From NCBI GenBank assembly GCA_021203585.1, contig JAJQAW010000355.1:1-8629 (forward strand): 8,629 nt of DNA, written 5' to 3'. The notes under the pieces are model-generated. The model saw nothing but the letters and a program-made list of their open reading frames with translations, searched no databases and was not told the origin of the DNA. How positions within the stretch are numbered: position 1 is the stretch's first letter; every line of letters begins with the position of its first letter. Shown here piece by piece: positions 1 to 7,421 of this stretch. The stretch is from Rikenellaceae bacterium. Lineage in GTDB: Bacteria; Bacteroidota; Bacteroidia; Bacteroidales; Rikenellaceae. Made by a program: the position numbers and the translations under genes.

Positions 1-3
1 TGT

Positions 4-39
4 AAAAACAAAAAAGCACCCGGGGATTCGGGTGCTTTT
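4..39 (-). terminator. Intrinsic terminator after the lemA-M48 unit
   Basis: Positions 12-22 and 29-39 are perfectly complementary (11-bp stem) around a 6-nt loop at 23-28. Read on the minus strand, the hairpin runs into a T-rich tract interrupted by one G (positions 4-15 are A-rich on the plus strand). It starts about 20 nt after the M48 stop codon at 61-63, the right place to end that transcript. On the plus strand the hairpin is followed by A-rich sequence, so it should act in one direction only. Confidence 0.8.
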
Positions 40-60
40 AAAGTAAAAAGTTCAAGAATG

Positions 61-1023
61 TTAGAACCGCTCCAAGACTTCAATTCTTCGGTCGATCGGC
101 GGATGGGTTGCGAACAAAGAGGAGAATCCCTTTTTTTTGTCGCTTTTCAACGGATGCTGGATAAACAATTGAGCCACATCCTCCCGGGAAATCGATTCGA
201 CATCCGGATTTCCGGATATTTTGCGAAGAGCACTGGCCAGGGCCAACGGATTTTTGGTCATTTCCGCCGCTCCGGCATCGGCCAGGTATTCCCGTTTCCG
301 GGAGATGGCAAACCGCATCATGGTCGCGAAAAAGTAACCGATAGCCGCCAGGATCGCTACCAAAAGAAGCAGTACGATTACTCCCCCACCGTTTTTCCCC
401 CGGTTGCTGAACCGGCCGTACATAACCGAACGCAGGGCGATTTGGGAAATCATGGTGAATATTCCGACAAATACGATCGATACGATTAGCAGGCGGACAT
501 CGTTGTTCCGGATATGGGATAACTCATGAGCGATAACGCCTTCCAGTTCATCGTCGTCCAGACGGTCAATGATGCCCCGGGTCAAGGTTACCGTATAGGT
601 TTTTTTGTTGATGCCGCTGGCAAACGCGTTGAGTGATTGATCTTCAATCACATTCACCATCGGCATGGCCATTCCCTTGGCGATGCAAAGGTTTTCCACC
701 AAATTGTATACCCGCTTATTCTCCCGTCGGTCGAGCGGTTTGGAATGTACGGCGTTGTTGATAATGCTGGTATTGATAAAATATGCGATCACAAACCACA
801 GTAAAACCCCTCCCAGAACAATCGGCAGACTGTCGATAAACAGGTAATTTGTCGTCGGCAGAATCGAAGAAGTACCGTAGTGTTCGGTATCCGTCCCCAA
901 CCAAACCAGCAGGTAACAGAACACCCACGACAAAGCCGCTACCAGGATGGGAAAAAGCACCAGCAACAACAGTGAACGCAGGTTATTCCGGGTCTTTTGG
1001 GTCTGTATTCCAACGTATTGCAT
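61..1023 (-). CDS. M48 family membrane zinc metalloprotease (HtpX-like)
   Basis: This 320-residue protein is an inner-membrane zinc endopeptidase of family M48, the family of HtpX, which in other bacteria degrades damaged membrane proteins. Hydrophobic segments lie at about residues 17-41 and 63-85, then at about 178-195 and 215-238 after the active site. The zinc motif HELSH is at 166-170, with Glu167 as the catalytic base. The third zinc ligand is probably Glu245 in EYLAD. LNAFASG (131-137) and the C-terminal FATHPPIDRRIE (304-315) are also typical of the family. It is slightly longer than E. coli HtpX (about 290 residues), mainly at the N terminus, so I give no gene symbol. The gene starts 2 nt after the lemA stop, so the two should be co-transcribed and translationally coupled, and a terminator follows the stop. 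Family assignment is firm. The substrate is unknown. Confidence 0.95.
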   Translation of the reverse strand: MQYVGIQTQKTRNNLRSLLLLVLFPILVAALSWVFCYLLVWLGTDTEHYGTSSILPTTNYLFIDSLPIVLGGVLLWFVIAYFINTSIINNAVHSKPLDRRENKRVYNLVENLCIAKGMAMPMVNVIEDQSLNAFASGINKKTYTVTLTRGIIDRLDDDELEGVIAHELSHIRNNDVRLLIVSIVFVGIFTMISQIALRSVMYGRFSNRGKNGGGVIVLLLLVAILAAIGYFFATMMRFAISRKREYLADAGAAEMTKNPLALASALRKISGNPDVESISREDVAQLFIQHPLKSDKKKGFSSLFATHPPIDRRIEVLERF

Positions 1024-1025
1024 AA

Positions 1026-1589
1026 TCAGAACTGGATTTTCGGAGCTTCTTCTAGACTCGGGCGGTTGTCGCCTAAGTCGAAGAATATTTCTTTTTTGAA
1101 GTTAAACATTCCGGCAATGATATTCGACGGGAAAGTCTCCACCGCGTTGTTGTACTCGCGGGTTGCCGAGTTGAAGTAGCGGCGAACGGCTGCCAGTTTG
1201 TTTTCCACATCGGAAATTTCTTCCTGCAGCTGCAAAAAGTTCCGGTTGGCTTTCAGGTCCGGATACGCTTCCAACGTAACCCGCAGGCCGGCCAGCGCGT
1301 TGCTCAGTTGATTTTCGGCTACAATCTTATCGTCGATGATACGAGCCGCCATAGCCCCGCTGCGGGCTGCTATTACCCGATCCAACGTCTCCTTTTCATG
1401 GGTGGCGTAACCCCGAACCGTTTCCACCAACTGTGGAATCAGGTCATGGCGCTGTTTCAATTGAATATCGATATCCGCAAAAGCGTTTTCGCGGTGGTTG
1501 CGTAACTTGACCAGCTTATTGTAGGCCGATACGACGATGATAACCAGCAGGACGATAATCCCTAAAATAATCCAAAGTGTCATATTCAT
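1026..1589 (-). CDS. lemA: LemA family protein
   Basis: This 187-residue protein belongs to the LemA family, small membrane-anchored helical proteins whose biochemical role is not settled. Residues 4-22 form one hydrophobic N-terminal segment; the rest is charged and predicted helical. Conserved family blocks are visible: YNKLVKLRNHRENAFADID (about 23-41), QLKQRHDLIPQLVETVRGY (about 43-61), the stretch from YPDLKAN through LQLQEEISDVENKLAA, and ETFPSNIIAGMFNFKK (about 152-167) near the C terminus. The start at 1587-1589 is chosen because it lies just behind a promoter-like element; an in-frame ATG two codons later would work as well. The leader is AT-rich with no Shine-Dalgarno sequence, as expected in Bacteroidota. 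The M48 protease gene follows 2 nt downstream. LemA and M48 genes are often adjacent, which suggests a shared envelope role, but that is inference. Confidence 0.95.
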   Translation of the reverse strand: MNMTLWIILGIIVLLVIIVVSAYNKLVKLRNHRENAFADIDIQLKQRHDLIPQLVETVRGYATHEKETLDRVIAARSGAMAARIIDDKIVAENQLSNALAGLRVTLEAYPDLKANRNFLQLQEEISDVENKLAAVRRYFNSATREYNNAVETFPSNIIAGMFNFKKEIFFDLGDNRPSLEEAPKIQF

Positions 1590-1613
1590 TCTTTTTTATT
1601 AAATATTTTGTTC

Positions 1614-1621
1614 CAAAGTTA
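1614..1621 (-). promoter_or_regulatory. Bacteroidota-type -7 promoter element before lemA
   Basis: The minus strand reads TAACTTTG here, an exact match to the Bacteroidota -7 consensus TAnnTTTG. It lies 24 nt upstream of the lemA start codon, so the predicted leader is about 15-20 nt. A TTTG occurs upstream, but 32 nt away instead of the usual 19-21, so no good -33 element is seen. The position between the upstream gene's terminator and lemA supports the call. Confidence 0.6.
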
Positions 1622-2053
1622 ATTCTTTTCCAAGCTTTTCTGTAATTGCAGTACAAAAATAATACTTCTTTTTCGCTGCGATGGAACTACTTCTTGTTTT
1701 GCGGAATTCCTTTCCGTCTACACGGGTTATTTTACTTGTCTATCAAACGGGACCGCCCGCTTAATTATTTTAGGTTGGTTTCTATTTTGATTGTCCTGGT
1801 GAGTTTTTCTTTACGGAATCGATATCTCCAAAAAACAGAAGTAAAGCATCTTCTCTATGATCAATGAAAGGCTCGATAGAATTAAAAAGAAGCGAACTTT
1901 CCACTGAGATTGGCCACCGGTTGCAAAAATTAAATAAAATTAATTTCCATTCATGGGAAAATTTCCCTCTTCATGGTCATGGCCGCAAAGAATTCTTACT
2001 TACTCCTTGGGCAATTTAATGACAGATACTATGAACATATATTAAAATGGATT
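1622..2053. other. AT-rich intergenic interval with no supportable gene
   Basis: These 432 nt separate the S46 peptidase terminator from the lemA promoter. They are clearly richer in A and T than the flanking genes. Open frames exist on both strands (for example 1646-1867 on plus, starting at TTG, and 1782-1904 on minus, starting at GTG), but none has a recognisable protein family. A short inverted repeat, GGGAAA-a-TTTCCC, is at 1955-1967, and a 4-bp GC hairpin is at 1748-1759; neither has a T-tract that would make it a terminator. I see no tRNA, rRNA or insertion sequence ends. It could be a decayed gene or long upstream regulatory DNA for lemA. Confidence 0.6.
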
Positions 2054-2081
2054 AAAAAAAGAGCGGAAAAATCCGCTCTTT
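2054..2081 (-). terminator. Intrinsic terminator after the S46 peptidase gene
   Basis: Positions 2058-2067 and 2072-2081 form a perfect 10-bp stem with a 4-nt loop (2068-2071). On the minus strand the right arm runs into seven consecutive T residues (A run at 2054-2060 on the plus strand). It begins 24 nt after the peptidase stop codon at 2105-2107. It should isolate this gene from lemA downstream. Confidence 0.88.
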
Positions 2082-2104
2082 GGGTATTTCATCTTTTAAA
2101 AAGA

Positions 2105-4225
2105 TCACTCGGCGAATCGCATTTCATTCAGCAGGTAGCCTGCACCGCCGATCTTATCGATCACAAAAAGTACATACCGGATATCGACTGAGATATTTCG
2201 GCAAATTTCCGGATCATACCGCACATCGCTCATGGTACTCTCCCAGGTTCGGTCGAAATTCAGTCCGAGCAGTTCCCCTTTGGCATTGAGGATCGGACTA
2301 CCGGAATTACCTCCCGTCGTGTGGTTGGTGGCGATAAAACAAACCGGAACCGATCCGTTTACTTTCCAGCGGCCGTAGTCTTTAGCCGCATAGAGATCGC
2401 GAAGGCTCTGGGGGATGTCGTAATCGTATACATGGGGATCATCCTTTTCCATGATCCCCTCGATCGAGGTGTATGGCTCGTAATACACCGCATCCATCGG
2501 GGCATAGCCGTTTACTTTTCCGTAGGCAATGCGCAGGGTGGAATTGGCGTCCGGATAGAAAATTCGACTCTTTTCGCGTTCCATCATGCCCTTCATATAA
2601 ACCCGATAAAGCGGTGTAATTTCGCGGTTTATGCGGTTGTATTCCGGTAAAATTCCCGAACGGTACAATCGATTGAAGTCCTGGTATAATTGGGCTACGG
2701 GATCGGCTTTGACGGCCACGTTGATGGCCTCCGGATCCAGCTTTAACAGCTCTTCGATCTGATCCTGCGATACAAACATCGTTCGGTCGAATAAATCGTC
2801 GACCGCAGCCTCGATCGAACCGTATTGGTTTTTATAGTCGGCCAGAATGGCCGGTTGAAACATTTCCGGCACATTGCGGTCATATTCCTGCAGCATGCGA
2901 ATAGCGGTCCTCCGGTCGATCACCGGGGAATAGTTTTTGAAGAAATCGGCCACGTAATTATGCAGGTTATTCCACTGCCGTTCATCCAGCTCGGTCATAT
3001 CGGGCGTGATCAGTGTCGTAGCTAAACCGACCAATTCGATAGCCCCGTACGTTTCATTGACATAATCACGTGCGAAAGCATACGGTTCCAGCTCCCGGTA
3101 CAGCGCATTGAGTTCGGGTAATACGTGAGCATATTCCTTTTTATTCTGTGCCCAAGCCATAAAATCGAGTTCCGCCTCCTCTTTCTCCCGGATTACATTC
3201 CGTCGGATGAGCCCCTTCATTTCCCCTTGCCATTTCTTCCAGGAGTTGGCCACCCGGGCATGCTTGAAAGCGTATTGAATGCGGGTTTGAACGCTCTTCT
3301 CCTGTTCTTCGGACATGATATTCAGGCGGATCGTGCGCAGGTTGATCTTATGCGGATTTCCTTTTTCAACCATATACCGTACCGCTTCAGAGGTAATGTA
3401 TTCGTACGTGCGGCCCGGAAATCCGTAAACAAATGTGAAGTCGCCTTCGGCTGCCCCCTGTGTAGATACCGTTAAAAATCGTTTGGGTTGATAAGGGACG
3501 TTTTCGGGCGAATAAGGCGCGGGTTTGTTGTCCGGTCCGGCATAAACTCGGAAGATAGAGAAATCACCGGTATGGCGTGGCCACATCCAGTTATCTGTAT
3601 CTCCTCCGAATTTTCCGATGGACGAGGGCGGCGCACCGACCAGGCGTACATCTTCGAAATCCTCGTATACAAACAGGAAGTATTGGTTTCCGTAATAAAA
3701 CGGTTCGACCGATGCCCGGTAATGGGTATTCGCGGCGGCTTTTTCTTCGATAGCCAAACTGTTTTCCGCAATCTTATCACTCCGCTGCTGTTCGGTCATG
3801 GAAGGTCGGACTCCCCGCAGCACCTGTTTCGTGACGTCGTCCATACGCACCAGGAAACTGACTTTCAGGCCGGGGTTAGGCAATTCCTGCTCCCGGCTCA
3901 TGGCCCAGAAACCGTGAGTCAGGTAATCGTTTTCAACGCTGCTGTAGGCCTGGATTTGACCGTATCCGCAGTGGTGGTTGGTCAGCAGTAGCCCGTCGGC
4001 CGAAACCAGTTCGCCGGTACATCCGCTGCTGAAACGGACGATCGCATCTTTGAGCGAACCTTCATTCACATCGTACAGGTCTTTCGCCGTCAGCTGAAAG
4101 CCCTGTGCCTGCATATCTTTGATTTTCAGCTTTCCGATCAGGTTGGGAAGCCACATTCCTTCATCCGCCCGTACCGAGCCGAAACCCAGCAGGAGGATCA
4201 AAAGCAGTGTAAAACGTTTTCTCAT
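2105..4225 (-). CDS. Secreted S46 dipeptidyl-peptidase, DPP11-like
   Basis: This 706-residue serine exopeptidase of family S46 (DPP7/DPP11) removes dipeptides from the N termini of peptides outside the cytoplasm. A signal peptide spans residues 1-20 and probably ends VRA before DEGMW. The chymotrypsin-like triad is visible: His85 in TNHHCGYG, Asp221 in HTGDFS and Ser641 in GGNSGSP; the His-Asp spacing of 136 matches DPP7. Asn212-Trp213, Asn327 and Asp658 sit where S46 structures show residues holding the substrate's free amino group. Arg659, 18 residues after the serine in NFDRTWE, takes the place that is Arg in the Asp/Glu-specific DPP11 and Gly in the hydrophobic-specific DPP7. DPP11-type specificity is therefore inferred. 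Length fits the family (712-720). No type IX sorting domain is seen, so a periplasmic location is likely. The gene has its own promoter-like element and terminator. Confidence 0.97.
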   Translation of the reverse strand: MRKRFTLLLILLLGFGSVRADEGMWLPNLIGKLKIKDMQAQGFQLTAKDLYDVNEGSLKDAIVRFSSGCTGELVSADGLLLTNHHCGYGQIQAYSSVENDYLTHGFWAMSREQELPNPGLKVSFLVRMDDVTKQVLRGVRPSMTEQQRSDKIAENSLAIEEKAAANTHYRASVEPFYYGNQYFLFVYEDFEDVRLVGAPPSSIGKFGGDTDNWMWPRHTGDFSIFRVYAGPDNKPAPYSPENVPYQPKRFLTVSTQGAAEGDFTFVYGFPGRTYEYITSEAVRYMVEKGNPHKINLRTIRLNIMSEEQEKSVQTRIQYAFKHARVANSWKKWQGEMKGLIRRNVIREKEEAELDFMAWAQNKKEYAHVLPELNALYRELEPYAFARDYVNETYGAIELVGLATTLITPDMTELDERQWNNLHNYVADFFKNYSPVIDRRTAIRMLQEYDRNVPEMFQPAILADYKNQYGSIEAAVDDLFDRTMFVSQDQIEELLKLDPEAINVAVKADPVAQLYQDFNRLYRSGILPEYNRINREITPLYRVYMKGMMEREKSRIFYPDANSTLRIAYGKVNGYAPMDAVYYEPYTSIEGIMEKDDPHVYDYDIPQSLRDLYAAKDYGRWKVNGSVPVCFIATNHTTGGNSGSPILNAKGELLGLNFDRTWESTMSDVRYDPEICRNISVDIRYVLFVIDKIGGAGYLLNEMRFAE

Positions 4226-4240
4226 AAGGTTATCGATTAT

Positions 4241-4264
4241 TAAGCCAATTTCGGTTCAGGCTTA
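4241..4264. repeat. Small inverted repeat in the S46 gene leader
   Basis: TAAGCC at 4241-4246 is the exact inverse complement of GGCTTA at 4259-4264, with a 12-nt centre. It directly follows the -7 element and covers the expected transcription start of the peptidase gene. It could be an operator or a weak leader hairpin. There is no T-tract after it on the minus strand, so it is not a terminator for maf. Six-base arms can occur by chance. Confidence 0.3.
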
Positions 4265-4272
4265 CAAATCTA
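4265..4272 (-). promoter_or_regulatory. Bacteroidota-type -7 promoter element before the S46 gene
   Basis: The minus strand reads TAGATTTG, an exact fit to TAnnTTTG. It lies in the 59-nt gap after maf, 39 nt upstream of the peptidase start codon, giving a leader of roughly 30-35 nt. The expected -33 site falls inside the end of maf and shows no clear TTTG. The peptidase can thus be transcribed on its own. As no terminator follows maf, readthrough from the suf operon is also possible. Confidence 0.55.
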
Positions 4273-4284
4273 CGTAAAACCGCC

Positions 4285-4893
4285 TTATTTTCCTTGTATA
4301 TCTGCTAAAAATTCACTTAATTTAATATACAGTTGTTGGATGGGAAGGCCCATGACATTGTAAAAGGATCCTTCGATGCGCCGGATGCCGACATATCCGA
4401 TCCACTCCTGTATCCCGTAGGCTCCCGCCTTATCGTAGGGTTGATATCGGTCGATGTAATATTCGATTTCTTCAGTGGTTAAGCAGCGGAAAAACACATC
4501 GGAAGTGACGGAAAACGTATGGGCCGCTCGCGCCGCCCGCAGCGTAACGCCCGTAATCACCGTATGGCGGTTGCCGGAGAGCCGGCTGAGGATTGCGACG
4601 GCCTGCTGCCGGTCGGCGGGTTTACCGATGATCTCGCCTTGCAGGCAAACTACCGTATCGGCCGTGACGAGGATATCGATATCATCCAACGGGAAGGGAT
4701 AAGCCCGGGATTTGAGTTCGGATAAATACGCCGGAACGGTTTCAACGGGAAGCGTTTCCGGGTAAATTTCATCCACCCGGTAGCCGGTAGCCAGCTGGTA
4801 ATCGATACCCGCATCCCGCAACAACTGCTGGCGGCGCGGAGATTGACTGGCTAAAATGATCCGGTAGGGCTTGAGTTTTTCGTGCAGCAGCAT
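4285..4893 (-). CDS. maf: Maf family nucleotide pyrophosphatase
   Basis: This 202-residue cytoplasmic enzyme cleaves nucleoside triphosphates to monophosphate and pyrophosphate and is thought to remove damaged or non-canonical nucleotides. The substrate loop ASQSPRR is at 15-21, the catalytic-Asp motif TADTV at 77-81 (Asp79), GKP at 90-92, HTVITGV at 110-116, YDKAGAYGIQ at 153-162 and GSFYNVMGLP at 175-184. The DKAGAYGIQ block resembles E. coli YhdE, the dTTP/UTP-preferring branch, more than the YceF m7GTP branch; that specificity is inferred. Length is normal (about 190-205). The ATG is 6 nt beyond the sufS stop, so maf is the last gene of the suf operon and probably depends on sufS translation. 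It has no obvious part in iron-sulfur assembly, so the link may simply be shared expression. Confidence 0.95.
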   Translation of the reverse strand: MLLHEKLKPYRIILASQSPRRQQLLRDAGIDYQLATGYRVDEIYPETLPVETVPAYLSELKSRAYPFPLDDIDILVTADTVVCLQGEIIGKPADRQQAVAILSRLSGNRHTVITGVTLRAARAAHTFSVTSDVFFRCLTTEEIEYYIDRYQPYDKAGAYGIQEWIGYVGIRRIEGSFYNVMGLPIQQLYIKLSEFLADIQGK

Positions 4894-4899
4894 ATCGGT

Positions 4900-6120
4900 T
4901 CACGACCGCAGCATGGCGGCTATTTTAGTTAAGTTGTCCGCAAATATATCGATCTCTTCCAGGGTGTTATACATCGCCAGCGAGGCCCGCACCATGCCCG
5001 TTACACCGTAATGGGTCATCAACGGTTCGGCGCAGTGGGTGCCGGTACGAACCGCGACTCCGGTTTTATCGAGCATCGCGCCGATGTCCAGATGATGCAC
5101 CCGGTCGATGTTGAACGACAGGATGCTGCATTTTTCCGGCGTGCGGCCGAAGATCTGCAACGCTTCAATAGCCGAAAGACGGCATGTGGCATGTTCCAAC
5201 AACCGGTGTTCGTGCTCCCCGATCGCTCGCGGGTCGAGATTTTCTACGTAACGGATCGCTTCGGCCAGGCCGATGGCCCCGATAAAATTGGCGGTTCCCG
5301 CTTCGTATTTGAAGGGTAGGTCGGCCCACGTGGTTTTTTCAAAGGACACCGTACCTACCATGTCTCCTCCTCCGAGGAAAGGCGGAAGCTCCTCCAGCCA
5401 TTTTTCCTTGGCATACAGTACGCCTATGCCGGTCGGTCCGTAAAGCTTATGACCGGAAAAGGCGTAAAAGTCGCAATCCAGCGCCTGCACATCTACCCCT
5501 CCGTGTACGATGCCCTGGCATCCGTCCACCAGCACCGGCACCCCGGCGGCGTGCGCCGTACGGATCACCGATTCTAGATCGGGGCGCGTTCCCAATACAT
5601 TGGAGGCTTGCGTTACGGCTACAATCCGTGTCCGCTCGTTGAGCAGTTCGGGCAGCAGGTCGATCCGCAGACTTCCGTCGTCGGAAAAAGGAAGTACCCG
5701 GATCGTGGCCTTTTTCCGTTGACAAAGCAGTTGCCAGGGAACGATGTTGGAATGATGCTCCATTTCGGAAACGATCACTTCATCCCCTTCCCGGACAAAT
5801 TTTTCCCCGTAACTGTAAGCGATGGTATTGATCGATAGGGTCGCACCGCTGGTAAATACAATTTCACGGGTTGAAGCCGCGTGAATAAAACGCCGGACGG
5901 TTTCCCGGGCGGCTTCATACTCCGCGGTGGTCCGGTCGCTCAGGTAGTGGGCGCCGCGGTGGATATTGGCATTTAACTGCGAGTAGAGCTGAGTTGTTTT
6001 ATCCATCACGCACTGAGGCTTTTGCGCGGTGGCCCCGCTGTCCAGGTAGATCAACGGCTTTCCGTAGACTTCCCGGCTAAGGATGCCGAAATCCTGCCGT
6101 ATTTTGAGTACATCCAACAT
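4900..6120 (-). CDS. sufS: Cysteine desulfurase SufS
   Basis: SufS is a PLP-dependent group II cysteine desulfurase. It converts L-cysteine to L-alanine and holds the released sulfur as a persulfide for cluster assembly on SufBCD. At 406 residues it equals E. coli SufS in length. The PLP lysine is Lys225 in SGHKLYGP (222-229). The cofactor-stacking histidine is His123 in EMEHHSN, and Asp199 and Gln202 contact the PLP ring. The sulfur-accepting cysteine is Cys363 in RTGTHCAEP, and Arg378 should bind the substrate carboxylate. Residue 201, between Asp199 and Gln202, is Cys where E. coli has Ala. The ATG overlaps the sufD stop by 1 nt (TAATG), which suggests translational coupling. Its usual sulfur acceptor, SufE or SufU, is not in the window. 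Confidence 0.98.
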   Translation of the reverse strand: MLDVLKIRQDFGILSREVYGKPLIYLDSGATAQKPQCVMDKTTQLYSQLNANIHRGAHYLSDRTTAEYEAARETVRRFIHAASTREIVFTSGATLSINTIAYSYGEKFVREGDEVIVSEMEHHSNIVPWQLLCQRKKATIRVLPFSDDGSLRIDLLPELLNERTRIVAVTQASNVLGTRPDLESVIRTAHAAGVPVLVDGCQGIVHGGVDVQALDCDFYAFSGHKLYGPTGIGVLYAKEKWLEELPPFLGGGDMVGTVSFEKTTWADLPFKYEAGTANFIGAIGLAEAIRYVENLDPRAIGEHEHRLLEHATCRLSAIEALQIFGRTPEKCSILSFNIDRVHHLDIGAMLDKTGVAVRTGTHCAEPLMTHYGVTGMVRASLAMYNTLEEIDIFADNLTKIAAMLRS

Positions 6121-7415
6121 TACAGCCGGTCGATTTTTGCGGTGACCAGGCCGTCCACAGCTTCGGCCACTTTCCGCAGGGTGATCTTATCGATGATGGT
6201 CCGTACGAATCCGTACAACTGGAGTTTGCGGGCTTCCTGCTGGCCGATTCCACGCTGACGCATGTAAAATACGGCCTGTTCGTCCAATTGCCCGACGGTA
6301 GCCCCGTGGCTGCATTTGACATCATCGGCATAAATCTCGAGCTGCGGCTTGGTGTGGATCGCCGCATCGTCGTTCAGGAGCAGGTTGTGGTTTTCCTGAA
6401 AGGCCTGCGTGCGTTGAGCATCCTGCGCTACGAGTATCCTTCCGTTGAATACGCCCACCCCGTCGCCGGATGCTACACCCCGGAAATCCTCGTAGCTGAT
6501 GCAGTCCGCCGCCCGGTGTTCGATGTTGGTATGGCTATCCAGGTGTTCGCCCTCTCCGGCCATAAACAGGCCGTGCATATGGTTTTCCGCACCTTTCCCT
6601 TCCAGGTAGGTCGAAGTGTCGGTTCGGATCACTCCGCCCTCGGCATGCACCGATACGGTTTGCACCCAACTGTCCTTCTCCTGCCGTACATACTGATTAG
6701 AAAGGTGGGTCGAGCGGTTGTTTTCGGAGATCACATCCACGATTTCAATCCTTGCTCCCTGGCCGGCAAATACTTCGGTAAGCGAGTTGATTAAAAACGG
6801 CGTTTCGTCCGCGTCCGTCGACTGAAAGACCACTTGTACCTGCGCGTTCTCTTCGGCTATGATTAGCGCCCGGTGATAAACCTGCGCGCTCTCCTCGCTC
6901 CGGCATCCCTGTATGACCACCACCGGTTTCCCGGCCGCCGTATGGCGGGGAAGGTAGACAAAAAGACCATCCTGGGTAAACGCAGTATTGAGTGAACTGA
7001 CTGCATCGGAACCCTTGCCGGCCAGTCGGTTATAGTATTCTTCAACCAATTCGGGACACCTTTCTGCGGCCGTGCGAAGGCTGCCGTACAGGATGCCGTT
7101 TTCGAGCGCGATCAACCGCTCCTCTCCGTAAACATACCCGTTCAGGAGCCGAACCGTAAACGCCTCTCCGACCAGCGGCTGCCAGGAATCGTCCCAGGCG
7201 CCGAAAGGAGTAAAAAACTTTTCATAATCTGCGGCATACCGGGACCGAATATCGGTATACTTGTACTTTTCATTCTTTTGGGAAGGTAACCCCATCAAGT
7301 GAAAATTCTGTATCGCGTCGCTCCGGTGCCGGTTCACGGCAGCCGGTAGTCCCTCCTCCAGCAGATCGAGGTTGGCGAAATAGAGATCGGCCAGTTTTTG
7401 TTCAATCGTACGCAT
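6120..7415 (-). CDS. sufD: Fe-S cluster assembly protein SufD
   Basis: SufD is the SufB paralogue of the SufBC2D scaffold complex; it pairs with SufB to form the site where the nascent iron-sulfur cluster is built and also binds SufC. This 431-residue protein is close to the usual length (E. coli 423). The conserved C-terminal SufBD core is clear: DDVKCSHGATVGQLDE around 364-379, with His370 matching the E. coli SufD histidine needed for cluster assembly, followed by YMRQRGI and the helical tail. The N-terminal part (PSQKNEKYKYTDI, about 45-57) is typical of Bacteroidota SufD, and the middle should be the beta-helix. The ATG follows the sufC stop by 6 nt, and the stop overlaps the sufS start. 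No Shine-Dalgarno sequence is seen. Confidence 0.97.
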   Translation of the reverse strand: MRTIEQKLADLYFANLDLLEEGLPAAVNRHRSDAIQNFHLMGLPSQKNEKYKYTDIRSRYAADYEKFFTPFGAWDDSWQPLVGEAFTVRLLNGYVYGEERLIALENGILYGSLRTAAERCPELVEEYYNRLAGKGSDAVSSLNTAFTQDGLFVYLPRHTAAGKPVVVIQGCRSEESAQVYHRALIIAEENAQVQVVFQSTDADETPFLINSLTEVFAGQGARIEIVDVISENNRSTHLSNQYVRQEKDSWVQTVSVHAEGGVIRTDTSTYLEGKGAENHMHGLFMAGEGEHLDSHTNIEHRAADCISYEDFRGVASGDGVGVFNGRILVAQDAQRTQAFQENHNLLLNDDAAIHTKPQLEIYADDVKCSHGATVGQLDEQAVFYMRQRGIGQQEARKLQLYGFVRTIIDKITLRKVAEAVDGLVTAKIDRL

Positions 7416-7421
7416 AGCGGC

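Noticed and set aside
1646..1867. 73-codon hydrophobic, basic open frame on the plus strand in the intergenic interval
   Set aside because: It begins at TTG with no leader signal, is next to the lemA promoter in the opposite direction, and matches no family I know. It looks like AT-rich chance sequence.
1782..1904. 40-codon open frame on the minus strand starting at GTG
   Set aside because: It has no ATG, no clear promoter and no recognisable family. An upstream His/Asp-rich stretch in the same open frame has no start codon either.
1973..2191. 72-codon open frame on the plus strand, plausible over its first 35 residues
   Set aside because: It runs straight through the S46 gene's terminator hairpin and into that gene's 3' end, so its second half is plainly a shadow.
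3488..3991. 167-codon open frame on the plus strand opposite the S46 peptidase gene
   Set aside because: It is antisense to the conserved N-terminal catalytic half of the peptidase and has no recognisable motif.
4241..4264. Inverted repeat after maf considered as a terminator
   Set aside because: The stem is only 6 bp with a 12-nt loop, and no T-tract follows it on the minus strand.
6288..6794. 168-codon open frame on the plus strand opposite sufD
   Set aside because: It lies wholly inside conserved SufD coding sequence on the other strand and resembles no known protein.
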